Source: Proteobacteria bacterium UBA4656 (GTDB lineage: Bacteria > Pseudomonadota > Gammaproteobacteria > Xanthomonadales > Ahniellaceae). From it: a stretch of 20,922 nt of DNA. Location of the stretch: the NCBI GenBank assembly GCA_002405525.1, contig DHLY01000169.1:2361-23282 (forward strand). The letters run 5' to 3'. Below are positions 1 through 7,843 of the stretch, in pieces. Within the stretch, counting starts at the first letter, position 1. Every line of letters begins with the position of its first letter. The translations under genes and the position numbers were made by a program. A model generated the notes under the pieces. That model was not told the DNA's origin, did not search any database, and saw only the letters and a list, made by a program, of their open reading frames with translations.

Positions 1-335
1 CGGATGTCGTGCGCGCGGAACACCGCGACCAGGCGTTCGTACTGCGCGCGCGAGTCCTCGATGCCCTTCAACTTGAAGCGGCAGGACCCGAAGGCCGCGC
101 CGGGCGTCTGCCCGATGGCGCGCACCTCGGCGTCGCTGAGCGCGCCGGTGTCGACCAGGTCCTCGCGCAGCGCGCCGATGATGCCGTTGCGCGCGGCGTA
201 GACGCGGCCGATCCTGCCGCGTGAGCGGCGGGCCGCCTGGATCACGGCCGCGGCGGTGGCGTTGATCACGGCGGTGGGGCCGCCGGACTGGGCATAGAGC
301 AGGTTGCCGGGTGCGTTGCGGACGGTGCGGGCCAT
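1..335 (-). CDS. PPi-dependent 6-phosphofructokinase, N-terminal part (cut by window edge)
   Basis: Only the first 111 codons lie in the window; the gene runs off the left edge. The protein starts MARTVRNAPGNLLYAQSGG and continues GPTAVINATAAAVI, the Gly-Gly-x4-N nucleotide/phosphate-binding start of phosphofructokinases. The NLLYAQSGGPTAVIN form is typical of the pyrophosphate-using or mixed-type enzymes of xanthomonads, not of E. coli PfkA. The family phosphorylates fructose-6-phosphate in the cytoplasm. The residues that separate PPi from ATP use (GGDD versus GGDG) lie beyond the edge, so the donor is inferred. The gene is divergent from adk with 185 bp between the starts; no clear promoter was seen there. 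Confidence 0.85.
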   Translation of the reverse strand, partial: MARTVRNAPGNLLYAQSGGPTAVINATAAAVIQAARRSRGRIGRVYAARNGIIGALREDLVDTGALSDAEVRAIGQTPGAAFGSCRFKLKGIEDSRAQYERLVAVFRAHDI

Positions 336-520
336 GGGCGTGCCGGGTCGGGTCGGGTGGCGCGAGCCTAAACCGGGCGTCGGCCGGCGTCGATGGCACG
401 GCGCCCGCGACCACGCTCGCAATTGACCCGGCGCCGGCCGGCCGCTAGGTTGGCCGCTGACATCAACTCCTGCCGGGCGGGGCGGCGGTGGCGCGCCCCG
501 GCCCTCGGAATCCCCCCACC

Positions 521-1090
521 ATGCGTATCGTGCTCCTCGGTGCGCCCGGCTCGGGCAAGGGCACTCAGGCCGCGCGCCTGAAGTCCCGGCTCGGCGTGGC
601 CCACATCTCGACCGGCGATCTGCTGCGCGCCGAAGTCGCAGCCGGCACCCCGCTCGGGGTGCAGGCCAAGGCGGTGATGGAAGCCGGGCGACTGGTGTCG
701 GACGACATCATGCTCGGCATGCTCGAGAACCGCCTCGCGCAGCCCGATGCGCAGCCGGGCTTCATCCTCGACGGCTACCCTCGCAATCTCGTGCAGGCCG
801 ATGCGCTGGACGGCCTGCTGGCGCGGATCGGCAAGCCGATCGACGTCGCGGTTCTGCTGCAGGTGGACGACGAGCTGCTGTTCCAGCGTCTCGCCGGCCG
901 CGCGCAGGCCGAAGGCCGCAAGGACGACCATCCGGACACGGTGCGCGAGCGGCTGCGGGTGTACGCGGCGCAGACCGCGCCGGTGGTCGATTACTACCGC
1001 GGCCGCGGGCAACTCGCCGCGCTGGACGGCGTGGGCGAGCTGGACGACGTGCAGGCGCGCATCGTCGCCGCGGTCGACGGCCGCCGCTGA
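521..1090 (+). CDS. adk: Adenylate kinase, short (LID-less) form
   Basis: Cytoplasmic ATP + AMP <-> 2 ADP phosphotransferase that balances the adenylate pool. The P-loop GAPGSGKGT is at residues 7-15, followed by the AMP-binding HISTGDLLR and the DGYPRN motif. The protein is 189 aa, shorter than the ~214 aa E. coli enzyme. The difference lies where the LID domain should be: only a short AGRAQAEGRKDDHPDTV segment is present, with no zinc-finger cysteines. This matches the short-type adenylate kinases of xanthomonads. The ATG at 521 is chosen because the P-loop strand normally begins at residue 1-3; an in-frame codon at 488 would add 11 unconserved residues. It is divergent from the phosphofructokinase gene and ends 13 bp from the convergent TusA-like gene. 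Confidence 0.96.
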   Translation: MRIVLLGAPGSGKGTQAARLKSRLGVAHISTGDLLRAEVAAGTPLGVQAKAVMEAGRLVSDDIMLGMLENRLAQPDAQPGFILDGYPRNLVQADALDGLLARIGKPIDVAVLLQVDDELLFQRLAGRAQAEGRKDDHPDTVRERLRVYAAQTAPVVDYYRGRGQLAALDGVGELDDVQARIVAAVDGRR

Positions 1091-1103
1091 CCGCGCACCC
1101 GGG

Positions 1104-1340
1104 TCAGCCCTGCTCGACCACGAAGCGGAAGGTGTCGCCCTCGCGGTCCTCGGCCACCAGGCGTCGCCCGCCGCGCGCGCACCATGCCGCCACGTCGACC
1201 GGCGACAATGGGTCGGTCGCGAGCAGCAGGATCCGGCTTCCGGCTGGCCGGCCGTTCAGCGCCGCGCGCGCGGCCAGCACCGGGTGCGGGCAGGGCTGTC
1301 CGCGCGCGTCCACCACTTCGCAACCCCTCGCATCGACCAT
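1104..1340 (-). CDS. TusA/SirA-family sulfur-carrier protein
   Basis: A 78-residue protein with the family signature DARGQPCPHPVL: the CPxP motif places the persulfide-carrying cysteine at residue 17. A beta-alpha-beta-alpha-beta pattern ending TFRFVVEQG follows. TusA-family proteins are small cytoplasmic carriers that pass persulfide sulfur to partners in tRNA thiolation, molybdenum-cofactor or other sulfur pathways. Which pathway this one serves cannot be told from the sequence. No tusBCDE or sulfur gene is adjacent. The start at 1340 has a purine-rich AAAAGG 11 nt upstream; an in-frame ATG at 1376 would add 12 residues. It converges with adk and is divergent from the membrane-protein gene at 1419. 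Confidence 0.85.
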   Translation of the reverse strand: MVDARGCEVVDARGQPCPHPVLAARAALNGRPAGSRILLLATDPLSPVDVAAWCARGGRRLVAEDREGDTFRFVVEQG

Positions 1341-1418
1341 GATCCCAGACGCCTTTTCATCGGCGCATGCCAGCATGCCACACAGCCCGCGGCGCGCGTG
1401 CCGTAGCGGTGCGGGCGC

Positions 1419-1949
1419 ATGAACGCGCTGCTGTCCCTGGCGCGCGATCTGCTGCTGTTGCGCCGCGGCCCGCAGGACCTGCCGTACTCGCCGGCGCTGC
1501 TCGGCGGGCTGTGCGTGGTCGCGCTGTTGGTCGATCACGCGCTGGCCGTGACGCTGGTCGAGGGTGGCGCGCCGATCGGTCGCCTGCTGTTCTCGCTGGC
1601 GATGCTGGTCGGGCTGCCCGCGATGGCCCTGCAGATGGCCAACCTCGCCGCGCGCTGGGTGCAGACGGCAACCGCGCTGGTCGCCACCGGCATCGTGTTC
1701 TCGCTGGTCGCGCTGCCGGTGGTGTCCGGGGTCGGCCGCCTGCCGGAGGACCCGACGCAGCTGTCGTCGTCGCAGATGGTATTCGGCTGGCTGGCGGTCG
1801 TCCTGCTGGTGTGGCAGTTGGCGGTCAAGGGCAGCATTTTCCGCCACGCGCTCGGCGTGCCGCTGCGGGCCGGTGTGCTGCTGGCGGTGGCGTTCTTCGC
1901 GATCGAACTGGTGCTCGGCGTCGCCCTGTTCGGCGGCAGTTCGGGCTGA
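1419..1949 (+). CDS. Small integral membrane protein of unknown function
   Basis: A 176-residue hydrophobic protein with about five likely transmembrane segments: roughly residues 26-46, 52-70, 82-104, 121-137 and 149-172. The N-terminal ~20 residues are amphipathic and basic (LARDLLLLRRGPQDLPYSP), with PYSP before the first helix. That layout recalls Yip1-like small membrane proteins, but I recognise no diagnostic motif and do not assign a family. It ends 19 bp before the GTG start of mpl and is probably co-transcribed with it. The position upstream of mpl suggests an envelope role by association only. Confidence 0.8.
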   Translation: MNALLSLARDLLLLRRGPQDLPYSPALLGGLCVVALLVDHALAVTLVEGGAPIGRLLFSLAMLVGLPAMALQMANLAARWVQTATALVATGIVFSLVALPVVSGVGRLPEDPTQLSSSQMVFGWLAVVLLVWQLAVKGSIFRHALGVPLRAGVLLAVAFFAIELVLGVALFGGSSG

Positions 1950-1968
1950 GTCGGCGGGAATCCGGGCC

Positions 1969-3369
1969 GTGCGCATCCACATCCTCGGCATTTGCGGCAC
2001 CTTCATGGGCGGTCTGGCCGCGCTGGCGCGCGAACAGGGCCATGCGGTGGAAGGCTCGGACCAGGGCATCTACCCGCCGATGAGCACCCAGCTCGCGGCG
2101 CTGGGCATCGCGCTGCGGGAGGCTTACCGCGCGGAACACCTGCAGCCCGCGCCCGACCTCGTACTGGTGGGCAACGCGCTCTCGCGCGGCAACCCGGCGG
2201 TCGAATACCTGCTCGAAGCGGGGCTGTGCTACGTGTCCGGGCCGCAGTGGCTGGGCGAATCCGTGCTGCCCGGCCGGCGCGTGCTGGCGGTAGCCGGCAC
2301 CCACGGCAAGACCACCACCACCGCCCTGCTGGCGCACGTTCTCGAATCGGCCGGCCGCGCGCCGGGGTTCCTGGTCGGCGGCGTGCCGGCCAACTTCGGT
2401 GTTTCCGCGCGGCTGGGCGGCGGGCCCGACTTCGTGGTCGAGGCGGACGAGTACGACACCGCGTTCTTCGACAAGCGCTCGAAGTTCGTGCACTACCGGC
2501 CGCGGATCGCGGTGCTGAACAATCTGGAGTACGACCACGCCGACATCTTCCCCGACGTGGCCGCGATCCAGCGCCAGTTCCACCACCTGGTGCGCATCGT
2601 GCCCGCCGGCGGGCGCCTGGTGGTCAACGGCGAGGACGATCGGCTCGCCGCGGTGCTGGCGATGGGTTGCTGGACGCCGGTCGAGCGCTTCGCCATCGAC
2701 CGTGCCGACGTCGAGTGGCGTGCCGAACCGCGGGCCGCCGACGGCAGCGCCTTCGTGGTCCACCACCGCGGCGTGCCGGTCGGCGAGGCGCGCTGGAACC
2801 TGCTCGGCCGGCACAACGTCATGAACGCGCTGGCGGCCGTCGCCGCCGCGCACGCCGCCGGGGTGGCGGTGGCTGACGCGCTGGCCGCGTTGCCGTCGTT
2901 CGCCAGCGCGAAGCGGCGCCTGGAGACGGTGGGCGCGGCGAACGGGATCACGGTCTACGACGACTTCGCCCACCACCCGACCGCGATCGCCACCACCCTG
3001 GCCGGCCTGCGCGCGCGGGTCGGGGCGGCGCGCATCCTGGTCGGGATGGAGCCGCGCAGCAATTCGATGCGCCTCGGCGCGCATGCCGACGAACTCGCGC
3101 CGGCGCTGCGCGACGCCGACCGGGTGCTGTTCCTGCAGCGGCCGGGACTGCCGTGGGACGCCGCGCGCGTCACCGGCGCGCTGGACAGGCGCGGCGGCAC
3201 GGCGTCGTCGGTGGATGAACTGTTGGCGGCGCTGGCGGTCGAAGCCCGTGCCGGGGACCACGTCGTGTTCATGTCCAACGGCGGTTTCGAGAACGCACCA
3301 GCGCGTTTCGCGGCCCTGATCGGCGCCGTTGCACCCGGCGCACCCCCCAACCGGAGCGATGTCCCATGA
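1969..3369 (+). CDS. mpl: UDP-N-acetylmuramate:L-alanyl-gamma-D-glutamyl-meso-diaminopimelate ligase
   Basis: Murein-recycling ligase of the Mur family. It joins the tripeptide L-Ala-gamma-D-Glu-meso-DAP recovered from old peptidoglycan to UDP-MurNAc, using ATP, in the cytoplasm. The product is 466 aa (E. coli Mpl is about 457). The N-terminal Rossmann start IHILGICGTFMGG and SDQGIYPPMS are Mpl-like; the ATP loop GTHGKTTT is at residues 110-117, with EADEYDTAFFDKRSKF near 158-173 and NNLEYDHADIF near 184-194. The DFAHHPTAI C-terminal motif also fits. The start is a GTG at 1969; the homologous N-terminus begins exactly there, and the frame is open much farther upstream without conservation. 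The stop overlaps the next start (ATGA). Confidence 0.95.
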   Translation: MRIHILGICGTFMGGLAALAREQGHAVEGSDQGIYPPMSTQLAALGIALREAYRAEHLQPAPDLVLVGNALSRGNPAVEYLLEAGLCYVSGPQWLGESVLPGRRVLAVAGTHGKTTTTALLAHVLESAGRAPGFLVGGVPANFGVSARLGGGPDFVVEADEYDTAFFDKRSKFVHYRPRIAVLNNLEYDHADIFPDVAAIQRQFHHLVRIVPAGGRLVVNGEDDRLAAVLAMGCWTPVERFAIDRADVEWRAEPRAADGSAFVVHHRGVPVGEARWNLLGRHNVMNALAAVAAAHAAGVAVADALAALPSFASAKRRLETVGAANGITVYDDFAHHPTAIATTLAGLRARVGAARILVGMEPRSNSMRLGAHADELAPALRDADRVLFLQRPGLPWDAARVTGALDRRGGTASSVDELLAALAVEARAGDHVVFMSNGGFENAPARFAALIGAVAPGAPPNRSDVP

Positions 3370-3842
3370 ATGTCCGCCTCACCCTGCTGTCCCTGTGTGG
3401 CGCCGCGTCCCTGGCGGCCTGCGGCGGCGAGACGCCGCCGGCGCCGGCGAAGGCCGAGCCGGAGCCGATGGCTGCGCCCGCGCCCGTCGCGCCCGCACCC
3501 GTCGCCGCGCCCGCACCCGCACCTGTCGAGGCGCCGGCGCCGGCCCCCGCCAGCGGCGCGCAGGAGAGCTTCGCCACCAAGCAGGCCGCCGCCGCGATCC
3601 CGGCCGACGCGATCGGCGGCAGTCCGGTCACCAACATGCCGGAGGCCTGGATGCGCGGCAATGAGGCCCTGAAGAAGTACTGCGTGGACAACGACATGGA
3701 CTGCAGCAACTTCTACACCAAGGAATCACCGGTGGAGACCGGCGGCTACTGGACCATGCAGTTCTTCGGCGAGGCCGGCGGACAGCCGATGTACGTCGGC
3801 GTGCGCGTGTACCCGGACGGCCGGGCCGAAGTGGTGCGCTGA
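3366..3842 (+). CDS. Proline/alanine-rich lipoprotein, unknown function
   Basis: A 158-residue predicted lipoprotein. The N-terminus is a type II signal peptide with lipobox SLAAC, so Cys19 would be lipidated after cleavage. The +2 residue is Gly, consistent with outer-membrane sorting. Residues ~24-65 form a low-complexity linker rich in repeated PAPV/PAPA units. The C-terminal ~65 residues form a small domain with two cysteines (YCVDNDMDCSNFY) and a WTMQFFGEAGGQPMYVGV strand region; I do not recognise the fold. It starts inside the mpl stop (ATGA overlap), so translational coupling is likely. The linker fits a protein spanning part of the periplasm, possibly near peptidoglycan; that is inference from context. 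Confidence 0.85.
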   Translation: MNVRLTLLSLCGAASLAACGGETPPAPAKAEPEPMAAPAPVAPAPVAAPAPAPVEAPAPAPASGAQESFATKQAAAAIPADAIGGSPVTNMPEAWMRGNEALKKYCVDNDMDCSNFYTKESPVETGGYWTMQFFGEAGGQPMYVGVRVYPDGRAEVVR

Positions 3843-3850
3843 GCCCGGCG

Positions 3851-4456
3851 ATGACCGCCGCCGCCGCGCCGGCCGGCGAACTGCCGCTGTTCCCGCTGTC
3901 GACCGTCCTGTTCCCGGGCGGGCGGCTGGACCTGCGGATCTTCGAGCCGCGCTACCTGGACATGGTGCGCGAGTGCGCGCGCACCGGGACCGGCTTCGGG
4001 GTGTGCCTGATCGTGCGCGGCGTCGAGTCCGGCGCGCCGGCGGTGCCGGCGGCGGTCGGTACGCTGGCGCGGATCGAGGACTTCAGCACCCTTCCGGACG
4101 GTCTGCTCGGCATCGTGGCCCGCGGCGGCGGCCGCTTCCGCACGTTGCGCACGCGGGTGCGCGACAGCGGACTGGTGGTCGGCGAGGTCGAGCCGCTGGC
4201 CGTCGACCCGGGGCTGCCGGTGCCGGCCGAGAGCGGGGTGCTGGCGACGATCCTGCGACGGCTCGCCGAGCAGGTCGGCGGAGAACTCGGCGCGGCGGAC
4301 GACGCGCGCTTCGACGACGCGGCGTGGGTGGCCTGGCGGCTGGCCGAACTGCTGCCGCTGGAGCCGGGCGAGCGGCAACTGCTGCTGCAGGTCGACGACC
4401 CCGCTGAGCGTCTGCGGCGGCTGGCGGAGTGGCTGCCTCGGTTCCAGAGGCACTGA
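3851..4456 (+). CDS. LON substrate-binding-domain protein (stand-alone)
   Basis: A 201-residue protein matching the N-terminal LON domain (LonN/ASCH-like, PF02190). It has LPLFPLSTVLFPGGRLDLR followed by IFEPRYLDMV at residues ~11-39, then FGVCLIVRG and an alternating strand region, and a helical C-terminus from ~125. There is no AAA+ or Ser-Lys protease domain, so it is not a protease; stand-alone LON-domain proteins are widespread and mostly uncharacterised. It starts 8 bp after the lipoprotein stop, so it is probably the last gene of the 1419-4456 run. There is no strong ribosome-binding site before the ATG. The neighbouring cell-wall genes do not indicate a specific role. Confidence 0.88.
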   Translation: MTAAAAPAGELPLFPLSTVLFPGGRLDLRIFEPRYLDMVRECARTGTGFGVCLIVRGVESGAPAVPAAVGTLARIEDFSTLPDGLLGIVARGGGRFRTLRTRVRDSGLVVGEVEPLAVDPGLPVPAESGVLATILRRLAEQVGGELGAADDARFDDAAWVAWRLAELLPLEPGERQLLLQVDDPAERLRRLAEWLPRFQRH

Positions 4457-4491
4457 AGGGATCGCGGCGTGGCGTCTTGCGGGTAGGTAAG

Positions 4492-4505
4492 CCGCCATTT
4501 GGCGG
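4492..4505. other. Short hairpin between convergent genes
   Basis: CCGCC-ATTT-GGCGG forms a 5-bp GC stem with a 4-nt loop in the 60 bp between the LON-domain gene and hemE, which converge here. No T-run follows on either strand, so an intrinsic terminator is only a possibility. Confidence 0.3.
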
Positions 4506-4516
4506 GGGCTCTCGCT

Positions 4517-5587
4517 TCACCGCATCGCTCGTCCCGCCGACAACTCGTGCACCGCCTGCACCAGGGTCGCCGCGCGCGCGGGGTCGACGTCGGGGGTGAT
4601 GCCGTGGCCGAGGTTGAACACGTGGCCGGGGCCGTCGCCGAAGGAATCCAGCACCTCGGCCACCGCTGCGCGCACGGCAGCGTCGTTGCCGTAGAGCGCG
4701 ACCGGATCGAGGTTGCCCTGCAGCGCAACCCGATGGCCGATGCGCGCGCGCGCTTCCGAAAGGTCGATGGTCCAGTCGAGGCCGACCGCATCGCAGCCGG
4801 TGTCGGCGATGGCTTCGAGCTGGTGCACGCCCTTGGCGAACAGGATCAGCGGCACGCGGTCGGCGCCGCTGCCGCGCGGCAGCTCGGCGGCGATCTGCGA
4901 CATCCAGCGCAGCGAGAAGTCGCGGAAGTGGCGCGGGGTGAGCACGCCGCCCCAGGTGTCGAACACCATCACCGCCTGTGCACCGGCCTCGATCTGCGCG
5001 GCGAGGTACGCGGTGACGGCGCGCGCGTTGATCTCCAGCAGCTTGTGCAGGGTGGCGGGGTCGTCGTGCAGCATCGCCTTGATGCGCGCGAAACGCTCGC
5101 TTCCGCCGCCCTCGACCATGTAGCAGGCCAGGGTCCAGGGCGAGCCGGAGAATCCGATCAGCGGCACGCGGCCGCCGAGTTCGCGCCGGATCAAGGTCAC
5201 GGCATCGGTGACGTAGCGCAGCTCGCTGGACATGTCGGGCACGCCGAGCTTCGCCACGTCCGCGGCGCTGCGCACCGGATGCGCGAACTGCGGACCCTCG
5301 CCCTCGGCGAAAGAAAGCCCGAGGCCCATCGCGTCCGGCACGGTGAGGATGTCGGAGAACAGGATCGCCGCGTCCAGCGGGAAGCGGTCCAGCGGCTGCA
5401 GGGTCACTTCGCAGGCCAGTTGCGGGTGCTTCGCCAGGTTCATGAAGCTGCCGGCGCGCGCACGCGTGGCCTTGTACTCGGGCAGGTAGCGGCCGGCCTG
5501 GCGCATCAGCCATACCGGCGTGCAGTCCACGGGTTCGCGGCGGAGCGCGCGCAGGAGGCGGTCGTTGCGGAGCGGAGCGAAGGACAT
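4517..5587 (-). CDS. hemE: Uroporphyrinogen III decarboxylase
   Basis: Removes four carboxyl groups from uroporphyrinogen III to give coproporphyrinogen III in haem synthesis; cytoplasmic. From the ATG at 5587 the protein is 356 aa, normal for HemE. Conserved features seen: [13 protein letters not shown] with Arg29 and Arg33, [12 protein letters not shown] with the substrate-binding Asp79, [18 protein letters not shown] with Tyr156, and [13 protein letters not shown] with His328. An in-frame GTG at 5593 would add two residues. The ATG is preferred because AGGTG lies just upstream of it, while the GTG has no such site. It follows the SPOR-like gene by about 17 bp and is almost certainly in the same operon. 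Confidence 0.96.
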   Translation of the reverse strand: MSFAPLRNDRLLRALRREPVDCTPVWLMRQAGRYLPEYKATRARAGSFMNLAKHPQLACEVTLQPLDRFPLDAAILFSDILTVPDAMGLGLSFAEGEGPQFAHPVRSAADVAKLGVPDMSSELRYVTDAVTLIRRELGGRVPLIGFSGSPWTLACYMVEGGGSERFARIKAMLHDDPATLHKLLEINARAVTAYLAAQIEAGAQAVMVFDTWGGVLTPRHFRDFSLRWMSQIAAELPRGSGADRVPLILFAKGVHQLEAIADTGCDAVGLDWTIDLSEARARIGHRVALQGNLDPVALYGNDAAVRAAVAEVLDSFGDGPGHVFNLGHGITPDVDPARAATLVQAVHELSAGRAMR

Positions 5588-5604
5588 GGTCACCTGCGGT
5601 GGGC

Positions 5605-6582
5605 TCAGGGCGGGGAAGGGTTGCGACGGACTTCATCCTGCAACGGCCCGATGCGGCGCGCATAGGCGGCCGGCCGGCCGGCACGGAAGCCGGCGAGCGC
5701 ATCCCACGCCGCGCGCGCGGCGGCGGCATCGTCGAAGTCCGACCACAGCAGCAGCACCTGCGGGGCGCCGCCTGCGTCGAGGGCGACCGCATACGCCGTG
5801 CCGCGGGCGAGCGCGCCGTCCGACCTGGTGACAAGGCGACGCCACTCGGCAGCCAGCGCTGCGCGGCTGCCGGCGCGCGCGAGTTGCAGGGTCGCGCGCC
5901 GCGGCGGCAGGGCGAGGAAAGCGTCGCGGCCGGCGAGCGGCACCATATCGGCCGGCTGCGGAACTGCGGCCGGGACCGGGACCTGCGCCGACGCCTGCGC
6001 GGAAGCCGGCTCCGCCGATGGCGCCGCGGTCGTCGCGGCGGCTGCGGTCGCGGCGCTTGCGGAGGGTGTGGCGGTCGTCGGTGCCGCCGTGGTCACGGGC
6101 GGCGCGCCCGTCGCGATCGGCTCGGCCGCAGCGGCGTGCGCCGGTGCCGATGCCGGCAGGGCGTGGGGAGACAGACGCTGGCGTGGCGCGGCGATCAGCG
6201 GTGGCGGCGCGGCGGCCGCGGGCGCGCCGGGCTGCGGCGAGGGCGTCATCGCCCCGCGCGGCGCCCTGTTGCGCTCGCCGGCCGCACCGATGTTGTCGAC
6301 GGCCTGCAGCGGTGGCGCGAACGGTGGGGCCTCGGCGGGTGCGGCGAGAAACGGCGGCGGCGTGGCCGCACCGCCGGGATCGCGCCGCAGGCTTTCGGTG
6401 CCGCGCCGGGGCGGCGGGTTGGCGCGGGTGCCGCATTCCCACGTGCGCCCGTCCGCGGCGGACACGCAGACCATGTCCGCCTCGCGTGTGCGACTGGCAG
6501 CCTCGCCGGCCGCCGGCACCGGCGGCGCCAGGGCGAGAAGCAGCCCGCAGGCCGCGATGCTTCGCCGCCGGCTGCTAGTCAT
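5605..6582 (-). CDS. DamX-like SPOR-domain envelope protein with Pro/Ala linker
   Basis: A 325-residue exported protein. Residues 1-25 are a signal peptide (basic SSRRR, then a hydrophobic core ending VPAAGEA). A short cysteine pair ([14 protein letters not shown]) follows, then a ~170-residue Pro/Ala/Thr-rich linker. The C-terminal ~85 residues match SPOR-like domains: [14 protein letters not shown], a [20 protein letters not shown] strand-helix unit, and a YARRIGPLQ ending as in DamX. SPOR domains bind denuded glycan at division septa. Proteins of this layout commonly precede hemE in xanthomonads, usually after aroB; here aroB is absent and a WGR gene precedes instead. The start overlaps the WGR stop by 8 bp. 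The cysteine pair's role is unknown. Confidence 0.8.
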   Translation of the reverse strand: MTSSRRRSIAACGLLLALAPPVPAAGEAASRTREADMVCVSAADGRTWECGTRANPPPRRGTESLRRDPGGAATPPPFLAAPAEAPPFAPPLQAVDNIGAAGERNRAPRGAMTPSPQPGAPAAAAPPPLIAAPRQRLSPHALPASAPAHAAAAEPIATGAPPVTTAAPTTATPSASAATAAAATTAAPSAEPASAQASAQVPVPAAVPQPADMVPLAGRDAFLALPPRRATLQLARAGSRAALAAEWRRLVTRSDGALARGTAYAVALDAGGAPQVLLLWSDFDDAAAARAAWDALAGFRAGRPAAYARRIGPLQDEVRRNPSPP

Positions 6583-6850
6583 CCCCGTACTGCAGCCCCG
6601 CCGGGGCTTCGGCGCCCTGGGTGAACATGATCTGGAAGCCGCGCCGCAGTTCGCGGTCGCGCGCAGCCGTCAGCGCGGCCTCGGCGGCGTCGCGGTCGAG
6701 GAAGACCTCGCGCTTGAGGGTGGCGCGACCGCCCTGCTGGCCCGATTCGCGGAGCAGCATCCAGCCGCCGAGCAGGTCCTGCTGCAGGATCAGGTGGCAG
6801 TACCGCGGGGCCTCCGCGCTGCGGGGCGGGGTCTGCATGAAGATGCGCAT
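6575..6850 (-). CDS. Single-domain WGR protein
   Basis: A 91-residue protein made up almost wholly of a WGR-like domain (PF05406). It has YCHLILQQDLLGGWMLLRE, then a short GQQGGRATLKREVF stretch, and an AAEAALTAARDRELRRGF helix with a final strand. In eukaryotes the domain occurs in PARPs and recognises nucleic-acid ends; free-standing bacterial copies have no settled function. The defining W-G-R triplet is relaxed here to GQQGG-R. The stop overlaps the start of the SPOR gene, suggesting translational coupling with SPOR-hemE. There is no clear ribosome-binding site. TACAAT (6859-6864, minus strand) lies 8 nt before the ATG and resembles a -10 box, so the mRNA may be nearly leaderless. Confidence 0.75.
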   Translation of the reverse strand: MRIFMQTPPRSAEAPRYCHLILQQDLLGGWMLLRESGQQGGRATLKREVFLDRDAAEAALTAARDRELRRGFQIMFTQGAEAPAGLQYGDD

Positions 6851-6874
6851 GGCCCGCGATTGTAGGGCAGGGCG

Positions 6875-6927
6875 GGTCGCGCCGCGCGCCGCCGGCGCGG
6901 CGCGACCGCCGGCGCCGGGCCGGCGCC
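6875..6927. terminator. Two GC hairpins between the DUF4870 and WGR genes
   Basis: An 11-bp perfect inverted repeat (GGTCGCGCCGC 6875-6885 with GCGGCGCGACC 6897-6907) is followed by an 8-bp one (GGCGCCGG 6911-6918 with CCGGCGCC 6920-6927). They lie just downstream of the DUF4870 stop (minus strand). There is no T-run, so this is either a weak terminator, an RNA 3'-end stabiliser, or GC-driven symmetry. Confidence 0.4.
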
Positions 6928-6932
6928 CGGGA

Positions 6933-7352
6933 TCAGAGGAATCGGATCGTCAACGGGTAGCGGTAGCACCAGCCGTCGTTGGCGCGCACCGCGGCGATGA
7001 TCGTCACCACGATCCCGAACAGCCACAGGGCAGGCAGGATCAGGAAGCCGATCAGCACCAGAACGAGCAGGCAGCCGGCGAGAGCGTAGACGAGCATCGA
7101 GAGGTTGAAGTTGAGCACCTCGCGGCCGACCGCATCGATGTCCGGCGACTCGTGGCGCTTGACCAGCCAGATCACCAGCGGAATGAGCAGGTTGGCGAAC
7201 GGGATGAAGTAACCGACCAGCGCCGAAAGGTGCAGGACCACCGCGAGTGGCCGGTCCTTCTCGCCGAGGCTGCCGGCCGTATCGGGCGGCGGCAGACCGC
7301 GGACGTCCGCCGGCGGCGGGGACGGAGGCAGGGGCTGGGCGACGTCGGTCAC
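6933..7352 (-). CDS. DUF4870 membrane protein
   Basis: A 139-residue protein with a Pro-rich N-terminus (~30 residues) and a DUF4870 (Tic20-like) core. VVLHLSALVGYFIPFANLLIPLVIW forms the first hydrophobic pair; the polar link KRHESPDIDAVGREVLNFNLS carries the family's conserved REVLNFN. Two more membrane segments lie at ~85-105 and 108-124. It is an inner-membrane protein of unknown function. The start is GTG at 7352, supported by GGAG 7 nt upstream. It sits 82 bp from WGR, with hairpins between, and is probably a separate unit. Confidence 0.88.
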   Translation of the reverse strand: MTDVAQPLPPSPPPADVRGLPPPDTAGSLGEKDRPLAVVLHLSALVGYFIPFANLLIPLVIWLVKRHESPDIDAVGREVLNFNLSMLVYALAGCLLVLVLIGFLILPALWLFGIVVTIIAAVRANDGWCYRYPLTIRFL

Positions 7353-7431
7353 GCACGGTCTCCGGTGGAAAGCGCACGACCATGATGCCGCCGCGCCGCG
7401 CGCGACGGATGTGCCGTTTGTCAGGCCTCGG

Positions 7432-7719
7432 TCAGCGGCGACCGCCGCCCGGCGACATGATGCGCACCGAGCAGATCTCGTGGTCGCCGCGCGAGATCAG
7501 TCCGTCGCGGTCGACGTCACAGCCGCGGGCGATGTCCTTCTCGCTGTCCGAGATCCGCGACAGGAACTCGGCGACGGTCACCTGGCCGTCGCGGTTGAGG
7601 TCGTAGTCCTCGTAGGCGAAGAAGGTGTCAGGCTCGATCGCCTGCGGCACCTCCTGCTGGGCGAGGGCGCTGCCGAAGGGAGCAAGAGCGAGCAGGACGG
7701 CGGTCAGGGTGGTGCGCAT
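7432..7719 (-). CDS. Small secreted EF-hand protein
   Basis: A 95-residue protein. Residues 1-20 form a Sec signal peptide (MRTTLTAVLLALAPFGSALA). Two EF-hand loops follow. The first is DLNRDGQVTVAE, residues 40-51, fully canonical with Asp/Asn/Asp and the -z Glu. The second is DVDRDGLISRGD, residues 68-79, with Asp in place of the usual -z Glu, which commonly lowers affinity or shifts preference toward Mg2+. Cys67 and Cys83 flank the second loop and could form a disulfide in the periplasm. The start at 7719 gives the signal peptide; the frame is open upstream without conservation. A calcium-binding role follows from the loops; the target is unknown. Confidence 0.85.
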   Translation of the reverse strand: MRTTLTAVLLALAPFGSALAQQEVPQAIEPDTFFAYEDYDLNRDGQVTVAEFLSRISDSEKDIARGCDVDRDGLISRGDHEICSVRIMSPGGGRR

Positions 7720-7843
7720 GGCGGAGGTTTCCGCTGGAAGTCCAACCCCGATCGTGGCGTCGCCGCAGCGTGTGTTCAACCATTGCGGGACGAACGGCAG
7801 GCCTGCGCGGCACGGGCGGTCGGTCTCGGGCCCGGATGCCGGC

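Noticed and set aside
488..520. Upstream extension of adk by 11 codons
   Set aside because: Adenylate kinases begin directly at the P-loop strand, and the added residues are Pro/Arg-rich without conservation.
1825..3261. A 478-codon minus-strand open frame opposite mpl
   Set aside because: Mpl is identified by several motifs on the plus strand; the antisense frame is low-complexity Arg/His/Gln sequence.
4457..4516. A bidirectional terminator between the LON-domain gene and hemE
   Set aside because: The only stem is 5 bp and no T-run follows on either strand, so I list it as a hairpin only.
4083..5834. A 583-codon minus-strand open frame overlapping the LON-domain gene and hemE
   Set aside because: It is a frame-shifted shadow of hemE and the SPOR linker; no domain is visible.
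6018..6578. Plus-strand low-complexity Arg/Ala frames opposite the SPOR linker
   Set aside because: They arise from the Pro/Ala-rich linker codons read on the other strand.
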